A stretch of 64,000 nucleotides of DNA from contig NZ_QOKV01000001.1 of the NCBI RefSeq assembly GCF_008365405.1, positions 310,001 through 374,000 of the forward strand, given 5' to 3'. The position numbers and the translations under genes were made by a program. Source of the DNA: Azospirillum brasilense (GTDB lineage Bacteria; Pseudomonadota; Alphaproteobacteria; Azospirillales; Azospirillaceae). A model generated the notes under the pieces. It ran no database searches. It was not told the origin of the DNA and worked only from the letters and a program-made list of their open reading frames with translations. Positions 42,777-51,272 of the stretch are shown one piece after another; position 1 is the first letter of the stretch, and each line of letters begins with the position of its first letter.

Positions 42777-43949
42777 ATGGCACTGACCATCAAGCTGCCG
42801 CGCGCCGACCGGTCGCTGGAAAGCTACGAGGTCGCTCCGGCGCGGGGCTTCCCCGCCCGCACCGACCGACCCTTGAACCGCGTGGCCTACGCCGCCGCCC
42901 ACATGGTGGCCGACCCGCTGGCCGACAACGACCCCTGGCTGACCCCGGCCATCGACTGGGACCGCACCATCGCCTTCCGCGAGCATCTGTGGGACCTCGG
43001 CTTCGGCGTGGCCGAGGCGATGGACACCGCGCAGCGCGGCATGGGGTTGGACTGGAACGCCTCGCTGGAGCTGATCCGGCGCTCCCTGACCGCGGCGAAG
43101 GCGCGCGGCAACGCGCTGATCGCCTGCGGGGCCGGCACCGACCATCTGGCGCCGGAGGACGCCCGCTCGCTCGACGACGTGATCCGCGCCTATGAGACAC
43201 AGGTCGCCGCGGTCGAGGACCTTGGCGGGCGGGTGATCCTGATGGCGTCGCGCGCGCTCGCCCGCGTCGCCAAGGGGCCGGACGACTATGTCCGGGTCTA
43301 CAGCCGCATCCTCTCCCAGGTGCGCCAGCCGGTGATCCTCCACTGGCTGGGCGACATGTTCGACCCGGCGCTGGCTGGCTATTGGGGAACCAACGACTTC
43401 CCGGTGGCGCTCGACACGGCGGTCGGCATCATCAACGACTTCGCGGCCAAGGTCGACGGGGTGAAGATTTCCCTGCTCGACAAGGACAAGGAGATCGTCA
43501 TGCGCCGCCGTCTGGCCCCCGGCGTGCGCATGTACACCGGCGACGATTTCAACTACGCGGAGCTGATCGCCGGCGACGCGGAGGGCCATTCCGACGCTCT
43601 GCTGGGCATCTTCGACGCCATCGCCCCGGCGGCGGCGGCGGCGCTTGCCGAACTGGCGGCGGGGGAGGAGGGGCGCTTCCACGAGATCCTGGCGCCGACC
43701 GTTCCGCTGTCCCGCCACATCTTCAAGGCGCCGACCCGCTTCTACAAGACCGGGGTGGTCTTCATGGCCTACCTGAACGGTCACCAGGACCATTTCACAA
43801 TGATCGGCGGGCAGGAGGGCACGCGCTCCACCCTGCACCTGGCGGAGATCTTCCGGCTGGCCGACAAGGCCGGGCTGCTGCGCGACCCGGAGGAAGCGGT
43901 GTGGCGCATGGCCGACGTCCTGGCCGTCCGCGGCATCGAAGCGGTGTGA
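42777..43949 (+). CDS. DUF993 family protein (aldolase-like TIM barrel)
   Basis: A 390-residue cytoplasmic protein. The segments MALTIKLPRADRSLESYEV, ALIACGAGTDHLAPEDARS and QPVILHWLGDMFDPALAGYWG are characteristic of the DUF993 family, related to dihydrodipicolinate synthase-type aldolases. VDGVKISLLDKDKE carries a Lys in the place expected for a Schiff base. No biochemical role is established for the family as far as I know. The constant company of Gfo/Idh/MocA and isomerase genes suggests cleavage of a sugar-derived intermediate. The ATG at 42777 has GGAGG nine bases upstream. Confidence 0.82.
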   Translation: MALTIKLPRADRSLESYEVAPARGFPARTDRPLNRVAYAAAHMVADPLADNDPWLTPAIDWDRTIAFREHLWDLGFGVAEAMDTAQRGMGLDWNASLELIRRSLTAAKARGNALIACGAGTDHLAPEDARSLDDVIRAYETQVAAVEDLGGRVILMASRALARVAKGPDDYVRVYSRILSQVRQPVILHWLGDMFDPALAGYWGTNDFPVALDTAVGIINDFAAKVDGVKISLLDKDKEIVMRRRLAPGVRMYTGDDFNYAELIAGDAEGHSDALLGIFDAIAPAAAAALAELAAGEEGRFHEILAPTVPLSRHIFKAPTRFYKTGVVFMAYLNGHQDHFTMIGGQEGTRSTLHLAEIFRLADKAGLLRDPEEAVWRMADVLAVRGIEAV

Positions 43950-43957
43950 GGATAATT

Positions 43958-44098
43958 CCCTCTCCCGCCCCGGGAGAGGGAAGGGGCCCGCGCGATGCGC
44001 GGGAAGGGTGAGGGAGCCGCCAAGGATCAGTGCGTCGATCCTCCCACGACCCTCACCCGCCCGCTGTCGCGGGCACCCTCTCCCGGGGCGGGAGAGGG
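43958..44098. repeat. Long inverted palindromic repeat R5
   Basis: A 141-base near-mirror unit. It begins CCCTCTCCCGCCCCGGGAG and ends CTCCCGGGGCGGGAGAGGG, so its ends pair, with further palindromes GCCCGCGCGATGCGCGGG and CCCGCTGTCGCGGG inside. It lies between the DUF993 gene and the isomerase-like gene within the cluster and could stabilise or split the mRNA. It resembles R7 more than the CCCCCTCCCTAACCC class. Confidence 0.85.
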
Positions 44099-44120
44099 AT
44101 GAAGGAAAAGGACCACGATC

Positions 44121-44984
44121 ATGCGCGACTTCTCCGGCGATCATCGCTGGCTGTCCATCAACACGGCCACGGTGCGCAAGCAGGGCGACCTTCTGCAGAT
44201 CTTCGACGCCTGCGCCCGCCACGGCATCCGCGCCGTCTCCCCCTGGCGGGATCAGGTGGCCGCGGTGGGGCTGGACCGCGCTGTCCGGGCGGTGAGTGAG
44301 CTGGGTCTGGAACTGTCCGGCTACTGCCGCGGCGGCATGTTCCCCGCCGATCCCGACCGCCGGGCCGAGGTGCGCGACGACAACCGCCGCGCCGTGGACG
44401 AGGCGGTGGCGCTGGGCGCGCCCTGCCTCGTGCTGGTGGTCGGCGGGCTGCCGCAATTCTCCCGCCCCGGTTCCCCGCCGTCCAAGGACATCGCTCTGGC
44501 CCGCGCCCAGGTCGAGGACGGCATCGCCGAACTGCTGGAGCATGCCCGCGGCGCCGGAATGCCGCTCGCCATCGAGCCGCTGCACCCGATGTACGCCGCC
44601 GACCGCGCCTGCGTGAACACGATGCGCCACGCGCTGGACCTCTGCGACCGGCTGGACCCGCAGGGAACCGGCGCGCTGGGCGTGGCGTTGGACGTCTACC
44701 ATGTCTGGTGGGACCCGGAGCTGGAGGCGCAGATCCACCGGGCGGGCAAGAGCCGCCTCTGTGCCTTCCATGTGTGCGACTGGCTGGTGCCGACCGCCGA
44801 CCTGCTGGAGGACCGCGGCATGATGGGCGACGGGGTTATCGACATTCCGATGATCCGCGGCCGGGTGGAAGCCTGCGGATTCCAAGGCTATTCCGAGGTC
44901 GAAATATTCTCGCGCCACTGGTGGACCCGACCTTTGGATGAGGTGTTGTCCATCTGTATCGAGCGGCATCGGTCTTCGGTGTGA
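44121..44984 (+). CDS. Sugar phosphate isomerase/epimerase family protein (xylose isomerase-like TIM barrel)
   Basis: A 287-residue protein of the AP endonuclease 2/xylose isomerase-like TIM barrel superfamily. Metal-binding acids are likely in LAIEPLHPMYAADR (Glu about residue 153), VALDVYHVWWDPE (Asp, His) and GYSEVEIFS (Glu). LCAFHVCDW also fits the pattern. Relatives include hydroxypyruvate isomerase, inosose dehydratase and 3-ketosugar epimerases. It is the last gene of the TetR-associated cluster, separated from the DUF993 gene by repeat R5. Confidence 0.87.
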   Translation: MRDFSGDHRWLSINTATVRKQGDLLQIFDACARHGIRAVSPWRDQVAAVGLDRAVRAVSELGLELSGYCRGGMFPADPDRRAEVRDDNRRAVDEAVALGAPCLVLVVGGLPQFSRPGSPPSKDIALARAQVEDGIAELLEHARGAGMPLAIEPLHPMYAADRACVNTMRHALDLCDRLDPQGTGALGVALDVYHVWWDPELEAQIHRAGKSRLCAFHVCDWLVPTADLLEDRGMMGDGVIDIPMIRGRVEACGFQGYSEVEIFSRHWWTRPLDEVLSICIERHRSSV

Positions 44985-45054
44985 GGGATCGCCTAATTTT
45001 CAGTCATTTCGGCATTTATGGCTAAAATGTGGGCTGATTGTGGCCGCGTGCATA

Positions 45055-45068
45055 ATTCGTAAGCGAAT
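45055..45068. promoter_or_regulatory. Small dyad upstream of the urt promoter
   Basis: ATTCG TAAG CGAAT, a perfect 5-base dyad, lies about 55 bases upstream of the sigma-54 -24 element, where an enhancer protein such as NtrC would bind. It does not match the NtrC consensus well, so its role is only suggested by position. Confidence 0.3.
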
Positions 45069-45122
45069 GCTTGGCCGTGAGCGGCCGCGGATTCCCTGAG
45101 GCGGCGGCATTGCGCCGCGTCG

Positions 45123-45137
45123 TGGCATCACATTTGC
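45123..45137 (+). promoter_or_regulatory. Sigma-54 (-24/-12) promoter of the urt operon
   Basis: TGGCATCACATTTGC has GG at 45124-45125 and GC at 45136-45137, ten bases apart as required for RpoN. It lies 60 bases before urtA. Urea uptake operons are commonly under NtrC and RpoN, so nitrogen control is likely. Confidence 0.82.
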
Positions 45138-45196
45138 GAAGGACACCCCCGGGCGCCTGAGGCGGGCGCCAGACCAAAGAACGGGGGGTATTCACA

Positions 45197-46516
45197 ATGT
45201 TGAAGACGGGGTTCCAGTCGGGCTTCAAGACCGGTCGCACCCTTGCGGCGGCCGCGGGTCTTGCCGTCACGTTCGCCGCGGGCTTCGCCGCCCCGGCGTC
45301 GGCCCAGGACACCATCAAGGTCGGCATCCTCCATTCCCTGTCGGGCACCATGGCGATCAGCGAGACCACGCTGAAGGACGTCATGCTGATGCTCATCGAA
45401 GAGCAGAACAAGAAGGGCGGCGTTCTCGGCAAGAAGCTGGAACCGGTCGTCGTCGATCCCGCCTCCAACTGGCCCCTGTTCGCCGAGAAGGCGCGCGAGC
45501 TGGTCAGCAAGGACAAGGTGGCCGCGGTGTTCGGCTGCTGGACCTCGGTCAGCCGCAAGTCCGTCCTGCCGGTGTTCGAGGAGCTGAACAGCATCCTGTT
45601 CTACCCGGTGCAGTATGAGGGCGAGGAGTCCTCGCGCAACGTCTTCTACACCGGCGCCGCCCCGAACCAGCAGGCGATCCCCGCCGTCGACTATCTGGCG
45701 GCGACCGAAGGCGTGCAGCGCTGGGTGCTGGCCGGCACCGACTACGTCTACCCACGCACGACCAACAAGATCCTGGAAACCTATCTGAAGTCCAAGGGCG
45801 TGAAGTCCGAGGACATCATGATCAACTACACCCCGTTCGGCCATTCCGACTGGCAGAACATCGTCGCCGACATCAAGAAGTTCGGCTCCGCCGGCAAGAA
45901 GACCGCGGTCGTCTCGACCATCAACGGCGACGCCAACGTCCCCTTCTACAAGGAGTTGGGCAACCAGGGCGTCAAGGCGCAGGACATCCCGGTGGTCGCC
46001 TTCTCGGTGGGTGAGGAGGAACTGGCCGGCATCGACACCAAGCCGCTGGTCGGCCATCTCGCCGCCTGGAACTACTTCATGTCGGTGGACACGCCGGAGA
46101 ACAGCGACTTCATCAAGAAGTGGCAGGCCTACACCAAGAACGACAAGCGCGTCACCAACGACCCGATGGAGGCCCACTACATCGGCTTCAACATGTGGGT
46201 GAAGGCGGTCGAGAAGGCCGGCACGACTGACAGCAACGCGGTGATTGACAGCCTCGTCGGCGTGTCCGTCCCGAACCTGACCGGCGGCTACTCGGCCATG
46301 CTGCCGAACCACCACATCACCAAGCCGGTGCTGATCGGCGAGGTGCAGGAGAACGGCCAGTTCGAGACCGTCTCCAAGACGCCGGGCCTCGTGGTCGGCG
46401 ACGAGTGGTCGGACTTCCTGCCGGACAGCAAGGACCTGATCTCCGATTGGCGCGCCCCGATGTCCTGCGGCAACTTCAACGTGAAGACCGGCAAGTGCGG
46501 CGGCAAGGGGTCGTGA
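45197..46516 (+). CDS. urtA: Urea ABC transporter substrate-binding protein
   Basis: A 439-residue periplasmic protein with a signal peptide ending in APASAQDT. The sequence HSLSGTMAISETTLKDVMLMLIEEQN and the run FGCWTSVSRKSVLPVFEE, then LFYPVQYEGEESS, are characteristic of UrtA/FmdD-type amide and urea receptors. It delivers urea to UrtBC. The gene follows a sigma-54 promoter, and ACGGGGGG precedes the ATG. Repeat R6 separates it from urtB, possibly allowing more UrtA than membrane subunits. Confidence 0.95.
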   Translation: MLKTGFQSGFKTGRTLAAAAGLAVTFAAGFAAPASAQDTIKVGILHSLSGTMAISETTLKDVMLMLIEEQNKKGGVLGKKLEPVVVDPASNWPLFAEKARELVSKDKVAAVFGCWTSVSRKSVLPVFEELNSILFYPVQYEGEESSRNVFYTGAAPNQQAIPAVDYLAATEGVQRWVLAGTDYVYPRTTNKILETYLKSKGVKSEDIMINYTPFGHSDWQNIVADIKKFGSAGKKTAVVSTINGDANVPFYKELGNQGVKAQDIPVVAFSVGEEELAGIDTKPLVGHLAAWNYFMSVDTPENSDFIKKWQAYTKNDKRVTNDPMEAHYIGFNMWVKAVEKAGTTDSNAVIDSLVGVSVPNLTGGYSAMLPNHHITKPVLIGEVQENGQFETVSKTPGLVVGDEWSDFLPDSKDLISDWRAPMSCGNFNVKTGKCGGKGS

Positions 46517-46554
46517 GGACCGTCTGAACGCCTTTTGGTGACTGGCTGCGTGGT

Positions 46555-46658
46555 GCCCCCTCCCTAACCCTCCCCCGCTTCGCAGGGGAGGGGATAAAAC
46601 TTCCTCTCCCGCCCAGCGGGGGAGGGAAGGGGCCCGCGAAGCGGGAAGGGTGGGGGCA
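46555..46658. repeat. Palindromic repeat R6 between urtA and urtB
   Basis: A 104-base copy that starts GCCCCCTCCCTAACCCTCC and ends AGGGTGGGGGCA, with a CCCGCGAAGCGGG hairpin near its right end. It lies directly after the binding-protein gene, where such repeats in other bacteria protect the upstream mRNA from 3' exonucleases. Confidence 0.9.
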
Positions 46659-46705
46659 ACGCCCTCTTCCAGAATAACGACTTTCGACACATCACAGGAA
46701 CCGCG

Positions 46706-48322
46706 ATGCACCGCGCATTCTGCTGGCTGCTGGCCGCGTTTCTGGCGCTGGCCGCACCATCCGCCTTCGCCGCCGATCTGGCCTCGCTGGTCCGCGGCCT
46801 GGGCGCCGGCAGCTACGCCGAGACCGAGAGGGCCATCGCCGGGCTGGCCGAGACGGGCGATCCCGCCGTCGTGCCGGTGCTGGAATCCCTCCAGGCCGGC
46901 GACCTGCACGTCCGCAAGGCGGACGGCGCCGTGGTCGTCGCCAAGCGCGCCGGCAACGGCTACGCACTGACCGACCCGCTGACCGGCGCTGCGCTGGGCG
47001 AGGCGGACCGCAACGCGGTCGAGAAGATCCGCATCAACAACGCTTTGCGTCGCACGATCAGCGCGACGCTCGGCGCGCTCACGCTGATGAGCCCCGACGC
47101 CAACACGCGCCGACAGGCCGCCGAGGCGGTGTTCAAGAGCCGCGACGCCAACGCGCTGGACGCGCTCAACACGGCCCTGGCCAAGGAAACCGACGAGCGC
47201 GTGCGCCGCGCGATGACCCAGGCGCGGGCCTCCGTCCTGCTGGCCGGGGACGCTCCCGACGCCGACAAGATCGCCGCCGTCGCGGTGCTTCAGGAGCGCG
47301 GCGACCAGGATGCGCTGGCCCTGCTGAACGGCGCTGCCAACAGCGTCTCCAACGGGGGCAACGACGCGGTGAAGGACGCCGCGAAGAAGGCCATCGCGTC
47401 CGTCGAGCAGCGGCTCGCCCTGTGGGGCGCCGCGCAAAATCTGTGGTACGGCCTGTCGCTCGGCTCGGTGCTGCTGCTGGCGGCGATCGGGCTGGCCGTC
47501 ACCTTCGGCGTCATGGGCGTCATCAACATGGCGCATGGCGAGATGGTGATGATCGGCGCCTACGCCACCTTCCTGGTGCAGGAGGCCTTCCGCCAGTGGG
47601 CGCCGGGCCTGTTCGACTTCTCCATCCTGGTGGCTCTGCCCGTCGCCTTCCTGGTCTCCGGCGCGGTCGGCGTCGCCATCGAGCGCAGCGTGATCCGCTG
47701 GCTCTACGGGCGTCCGCTGGAAACGCTGCTGGCGACCTGGGGCCTGTCGCTGGCGCTCCAGCAGGCGGTGCGCTCCATCTTCGGGCCGACGAACCGTGAG
47801 GTCGGTGCCCCGTCCTGGATGTCCGGCGCCTTCGAGCTGGGCGGGCTGACCATCACCTACGGGCGGCTGTGGATCGTCGTCTTCGCCTTCCTCGTCTTCG
47901 GCGCGCTGCTGGTGGCGCTGCGCAAGACGTGGTTCGGGCTGAGCATCCGCGCCGTCACCCAGAACCGCAGCATGGCCAACGCCATGGGCATCCGCACCGC
48001 GCGGGTGGACGCGCTGACCTTCGGGCTCGGCTCCGGCATCGCCGGGCTGGCCGGGGTGGCGCTGAGCCAGATCGACAACGTCAGCCCCAACCTGGGCCAG
48101 GGCTACATCATCGACAGCTTCATGGTCGTGGTGTTCGGCGGCGTCGGCAACCTGTGGGGCACGCTGGTCGGCGCGCTGGCGCTCGGCGGCGTGAACAAGT
48201 TCCTGGAGCCCTACGCGGGCGCGGTGCTGGGCAAGATCCTGGTGCTGATCTTCATCATCCTGTTCATCCAACGGCGTCCGCGCGGCCTGTTCGCGCTGAA
48301 GGGCCGGGCGGTGGAGGCCTGA
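46706..48322 (+). CDS. urtB: Urea ABC transporter permease UrtB
   Basis: A 538-residue protein. A signal peptide (to about residue 23) and a periplasmic helical domain of about 200 residues, typical of UrtB, come first. A LivH-type permease with about eight helices follows from LWYGLSLGSVLLLAAIGLAV. It contains MGVINMAHGEMVMIGAYATF and GNLWGTLVGALALGGVNKFL. With UrtC it forms the urea channel. The stop codon is 4 bases before urtC. Confidence 0.95.
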   Translation: MHRAFCWLLAAFLALAAPSAFAADLASLVRGLGAGSYAETERAIAGLAETGDPAVVPVLESLQAGDLHVRKADGAVVVAKRAGNGYALTDPLTGAALGEADRNAVEKIRINNALRRTISATLGALTLMSPDANTRRQAAEAVFKSRDANALDALNTALAKETDERVRRAMTQARASVLLAGDAPDADKIAAVAVLQERGDQDALALLNGAANSVSNGGNDAVKDAAKKAIASVEQRLALWGAAQNLWYGLSLGSVLLLAAIGLAVTFGVMGVINMAHGEMVMIGAYATFLVQEAFRQWAPGLFDFSILVALPVAFLVSGAVGVAIERSVIRWLYGRPLETLLATWGLSLALQQAVRSIFGPTNREVGAPSWMSGAFELGGLTITYGRLWIVVFAFLVFGALLVALRKTWFGLSIRAVTQNRSMANAMGIRTARVDALTFGLGSGIAGLAGVALSQIDNVSPNLGQGYIIDSFMVVVFGGVGNLWGTLVGALALGGVNKFLEPYAGAVLGKILVLIFIILFIQRRPRGLFALKGRAVEA

Positions 48323-48326
48323 TCCG

Positions 48327-49466
48327 ATGCTGACCCGCTTCTTCCTGATGGGCCTCGACAAGAAGGCCGGCGTGCTGCTGACCGTCCTGGCGGTGCTGGC
48401 CGTGGCGGTGCCGTTCATGGCGCTGGGCACCGCCCCGGACTCGCCCTGGCACCTCTCCACCCACACGGTGGCGCTGCTCGGCAAGTATCTGTGCTTCGCC
48501 CTGCTGGCGTTGTCGCTCGATCTCGTCTGGGGCTTTGTCGGCATCCTGTCGCTGGGCCACGCCGCCTTCTTCACGCTCGGCGGCTACGCCATGGGCATGT
48601 ACCTGATGCGGCAGATCGGCTCGCGCGGGGTCTACGGCAACGCCGACCTGCCGGACTTCATGGTCTTCCTGAACTGGACGGAGCTGCCCTGGTACTGGCA
48701 CGGCTTCGACCAGTTCTGGTTCGCCGCGATCATGGTGATGCTGGTGCCGGGCCTGCTCGCCTTCGCCTTCGGCTGGTTCGCCTTCCGCTCGCGAGTCACC
48801 GGCGTCTATCTGTCGATCATCACGCAGGCGATGACCTTCGCGCTGATGCTGGCCTTCTTCCGCAACGACATGGGGCTGGGCGGCAACAACGGCCTGACCG
48901 ACTTCAAGGAGATCCTGGGCTTCGACGTCCAGGCCGCCTCGACCCGCGTCGGTCTGTTCGTGGCGACGGTGGTGGCGCTGGCCGCCGGCTACATCCTGGC
49001 CTCCGCGGTGGTGGCATCCAAGCTGGGCAAGGTGCTGATCGCCGTGCGCGACGCGGAGAGCCGGGTGCGCTTCCTGGGCTACGAGACCGACCGCTACAAG
49101 CTGTTCGCCTGGACGCTGTCGGCCTGCATGGCCGGCGTGGCGGGCGCGCTCTACGTGCCGCAGGTGGGCATCATCAACCCGTCGGAATTCTCGCCCGCCA
49201 GCAGCATCGAGGCGGTGATCTGGGTCGCCGTCGGCGGGCGCGGCACGCTGGCCGGGCCGGTGCTGGGCGCGGTGCTGGTGAATTTCGGCAAGAGCTACTT
49301 CACGGCGGCGCTGCCGGAGCTGTGGCTGTTCGCGCTGGGCGGCCTGTTCGTCCTGGTCACGCTGTTCCTGCCCAAGGGCATCCTGGGTCTGGCGGCGCAG
49401 CTCCGCGACCGGCTGCCGGCGCGCGCCACGGTTGCCGCCAAGCCGGCGGACCAGAAGGGAGTCTGA
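48327..49466 (+). CDS. urtC: Urea ABC transporter permease UrtC
   Basis: A 379-residue LivM-type permease with about ten hydrophobic segments. FVGILSLGHAAFFTLGGYAM and IAVRDAESRVRFLGYETDRYK (the cytoplasmic coupling loop, here in part ESRVRFLGYE) are family hallmarks. The segment GGNNGLTDFKEILG is shared with other UrtC proteins. It lies 4 bases after urtB and 5 before urtD, so expression is tightly linked. Confidence 0.95.
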   Translation: MLTRFFLMGLDKKAGVLLTVLAVLAVAVPFMALGTAPDSPWHLSTHTVALLGKYLCFALLALSLDLVWGFVGILSLGHAAFFTLGGYAMGMYLMRQIGSRGVYGNADLPDFMVFLNWTELPWYWHGFDQFWFAAIMVMLVPGLLAFAFGWFAFRSRVTGVYLSIITQAMTFALMLAFFRNDMGLGGNNGLTDFKEILGFDVQAASTRVGLFVATVVALAAGYILASAVVASKLGKVLIAVRDAESRVRFLGYETDRYKLFAWTLSACMAGVAGALYVPQVGIINPSEFSPASSIEAVIWVAVGGRGTLAGPVLGAVLVNFGKSYFTAALPELWLFALGGLFVLVTLFLPKGILGLAAQLRDRLPARATVAAKPADQKGV

Positions 49467-49471
49467 GAGAG

Positions 49472-50218
49472 ATGAGCACGGAAGACACCCTGCTGTATCT
49501 GGACGGCGTGTCGGTCAGCTTCGACGGGTTCCGGGCGCTGAACAGCCTGTCGCTGGTCATCGAGCCGGGCGAGATGCGGGCGATCATCGGCCCGAACGGC
49601 GCCGGCAAGACGACCATGATGGACGTCATCACCGGCAAGACCCGGCCCGACACCGGCACCATCCTGTTCGAGGGCCGGACCGACCTGACCAGCCTGCGCG
49701 AGCCGGCCATCGCCAACCTGGGCATCGGCCGCAAGTTCCAGCGTCCCACCGTGTTCGAGATGCACACGGTCTGGGACAATCTGGAACTGTCGCTGAAGGC
49801 GCCGCGCCGTCCGCTGAAGACGCTGACCTATTCGGCCACGCGCGAGGACCGGGCGCGGATCGAGGAGATCCTCGACATCACCCGCCTGTCGCCGCGGCGC
49901 GACCGCCCGGCGGGCAGCCTGTCGCACGGCGAGAAGCAGTGGCTGGAGATCGGCATGCTGCTGGCCCAGGACCCGAAGCTTCTGCTGGTCGACGAGCCGG
50001 TGGCCGGCATGACCGACGCCGAGACGGAACAGACCGCCCATCTGCTGAAGGACATCGCCGGCAAGCATTCGGTGATCGTCGTGGAGCACGACATGGTCTT
50101 CGTCCGCGAACTGGGCGTGAAGGTCACGGTGCTGCACGAGGGCTCGGTGCTGGCCGAAGGCTCGCTCGACACGGTGAGCGCCAACAAGCAGGTCATCGAC
50201 GTCTATCTGGGTCGGTGA
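49472..50218 (+). CDS. urtD: Urea ABC transporter ATP-binding protein UrtD
   Basis: A 248-residue LivG-like ATPase. Walker A is GPNGAGKTT (about residue 41), followed by GIGRKFQRPTVFE in the Q-loop. The signature is the UrtD variant LSHGEKQWLEIGMLL, Walker B LLLVDEPVAGMTD and the switch His VVEHDMVFVRELG. It energises urea uptake together with UrtE. The ATG at 49472 follows GGGAGTCTGAGAG. Confidence 0.95.
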   Translation: MSTEDTLLYLDGVSVSFDGFRALNSLSLVIEPGEMRAIIGPNGAGKTTMMDVITGKTRPDTGTILFEGRTDLTSLREPAIANLGIGRKFQRPTVFEMHTVWDNLELSLKAPRRPLKTLTYSATREDRARIEEILDITRLSPRRDRPAGSLSHGEKQWLEIGMLLAQDPKLLLVDEPVAGMTDAETEQTAHLLKDIAGKHSVIVVEHDMVFVRELGVKVTVLHEGSVLAEGSLDTVSANKQVIDVYLGR

Positions 50219-50232
50219 CCGCTAACGACAAT

Positions 50233-50372
50233 CCCTCTCCCGTCCCGGAAGAGGGTGCCCGCGCAGCGGGCGGGTGAGGGTCGTGCAAGGATCAAGGCAC
50301 TGTTTCTTGCCGGTACCCTCACCCTCCCATGCTGCGCATGGGTCCCCCCCCTCTCCCGAGGCGGGAGAGGGG
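50233..50372. repeat. Palindromic repeat R7 between urtD and urtE
   Basis: A 140-base inverted unit from CCCTCTCCCGTCCCGGAAGAG to CTCCCGAGGCGGGAGAGG (first part CCCTCTCCCGTCCCGG). Internal hairpins are GCCCGCGCAGCGGGC and CCATGCTGCGCATGG. It shares AAGGATCA and the CCCTCACCC flank with R5. It falls inside the urt operon, just ahead of urtE. Confidence 0.85.
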
Positions 50373-50393
50373 TTTTGGATCAGAGGAAGTTGC

Positions 50394-51089
50394 ATGCTCG
50401 ACGTACGGTCTGTCGATCTCCATTACGGCGCGGCGCAGGCGTTGCGCGGCGTGTCGCTGACGGCGGAGGTGGGGAAGGTCACCTGCCTGCTGGGGCGCAA
50501 CGGCGTCGGCAAGTCGTCGCTGCTGCGCGCCATCGTCGGGCTGAAGCCGGTGACCGGCGGCACCATCGCCTGGGACGGCGGCGACATCACCAAGCTCGCA
50601 CCCTCCGAACGGGCGCGGCGCGGCATCGCCTATGTCCCGCAGGGGCGCGAGATCTTCCCGCTGCTGACGGTGCGGGAAAACCTGCTGACCGGCTACGCGC
50701 CGCTGAAGCGCGCCGACCGCTCCATCCCCGACGAGGTGTTCGAGCTGTTCCCGGTGCTGAAGTCCATGCTCGACCGCCGCGGCGGCGACCTGTCGGGCGG
50801 GCAGCAGCAGCAGCTCGCCATCGGGCGGGCGCTGGTGACGCGGCCCCGGCTGCTGGTGCTGGACGAGCCGACCGAGGGCATCCAGCCCTCCATCATCAAG
50901 GACATCGGGCGGGCCATTTCCTACCTGCGCGACAAGGGCACCATGGCGATCCTGCTGGTCGAGCAATATTTCGAGTTCGCCCGCGATCTGGCCGACGACT
51001 GGGCGGTGATGGAGCGCGGCGAGGTCATGCTGGCGGGCAGCCGCGACGGGCTGGAGGAGAGCGAGGTCCGGCGGTACCTGACCGTTTGA
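50394..51089 (+). CDS. urtE: Urea ABC transporter ATP-binding protein UrtE
   Basis: A 231-residue LivF-like ATPase. Walker A is GRNGVGKSS (about residue 34), then YVPQGREIFPLLTV, the signature LSGGQQQQLAIGRAL, Walker B LLVLDEPTEGIQPS and the switch-region LLVEQYFEFARDLAD. It is the second ATPase of the urea importer. The ATG at 50394 follows CAGAGGAAG and lies 21 bases after repeat R7; a longer frame would only translate the repeat. Confidence 0.95.
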   Translation: MLDVRSVDLHYGAAQALRGVSLTAEVGKVTCLLGRNGVGKSSLLRAIVGLKPVTGGTIAWDGGDITKLAPSERARRGIAYVPQGREIFPLLTVRENLLTGYAPLKRADRSIPDEVFELFPVLKSMLDRRGGDLSGGQQQQLAIGRALVTRPRLLVLDEPTEGIQPSIIKDIGRAISYLRDKGTMAILLVEQYFEFARDLADDWAVMERGEVMLAGSRDGLEESEVRRYLTV

Positions 51090-51105
51090 CGCGCCTGCGT
51101 CCAGG

Positions 51106-51188
51106 GCATCCTCGCGATGGCGGAGCCGCGGTCCCGCCATCCTGTGCTTCCCGTGGCGGGCACCGGGAACGCCGCCATCGCGAGGATG
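51106..51188. repeat. Large inverted repeat after urtE
   Basis: CATCCTCGCGATGGCGG (51107-51123) and its perfect complement (51172-51188) form a 17-base stem. The 48-base interior has a second CCCGCCA/TGGCGGG stem. It differs from the R1-R8 family and may close the urt transcript. Confidence 0.8.
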
Positions 51189-51272
51189 GCACCCCTGCGC
51201 TTTGTGGAGCTTGGCGCGGAACCGCGATGCGCTACCATCGCTGCCAGTCATTCACACCGAAGGCAGTTCCGA

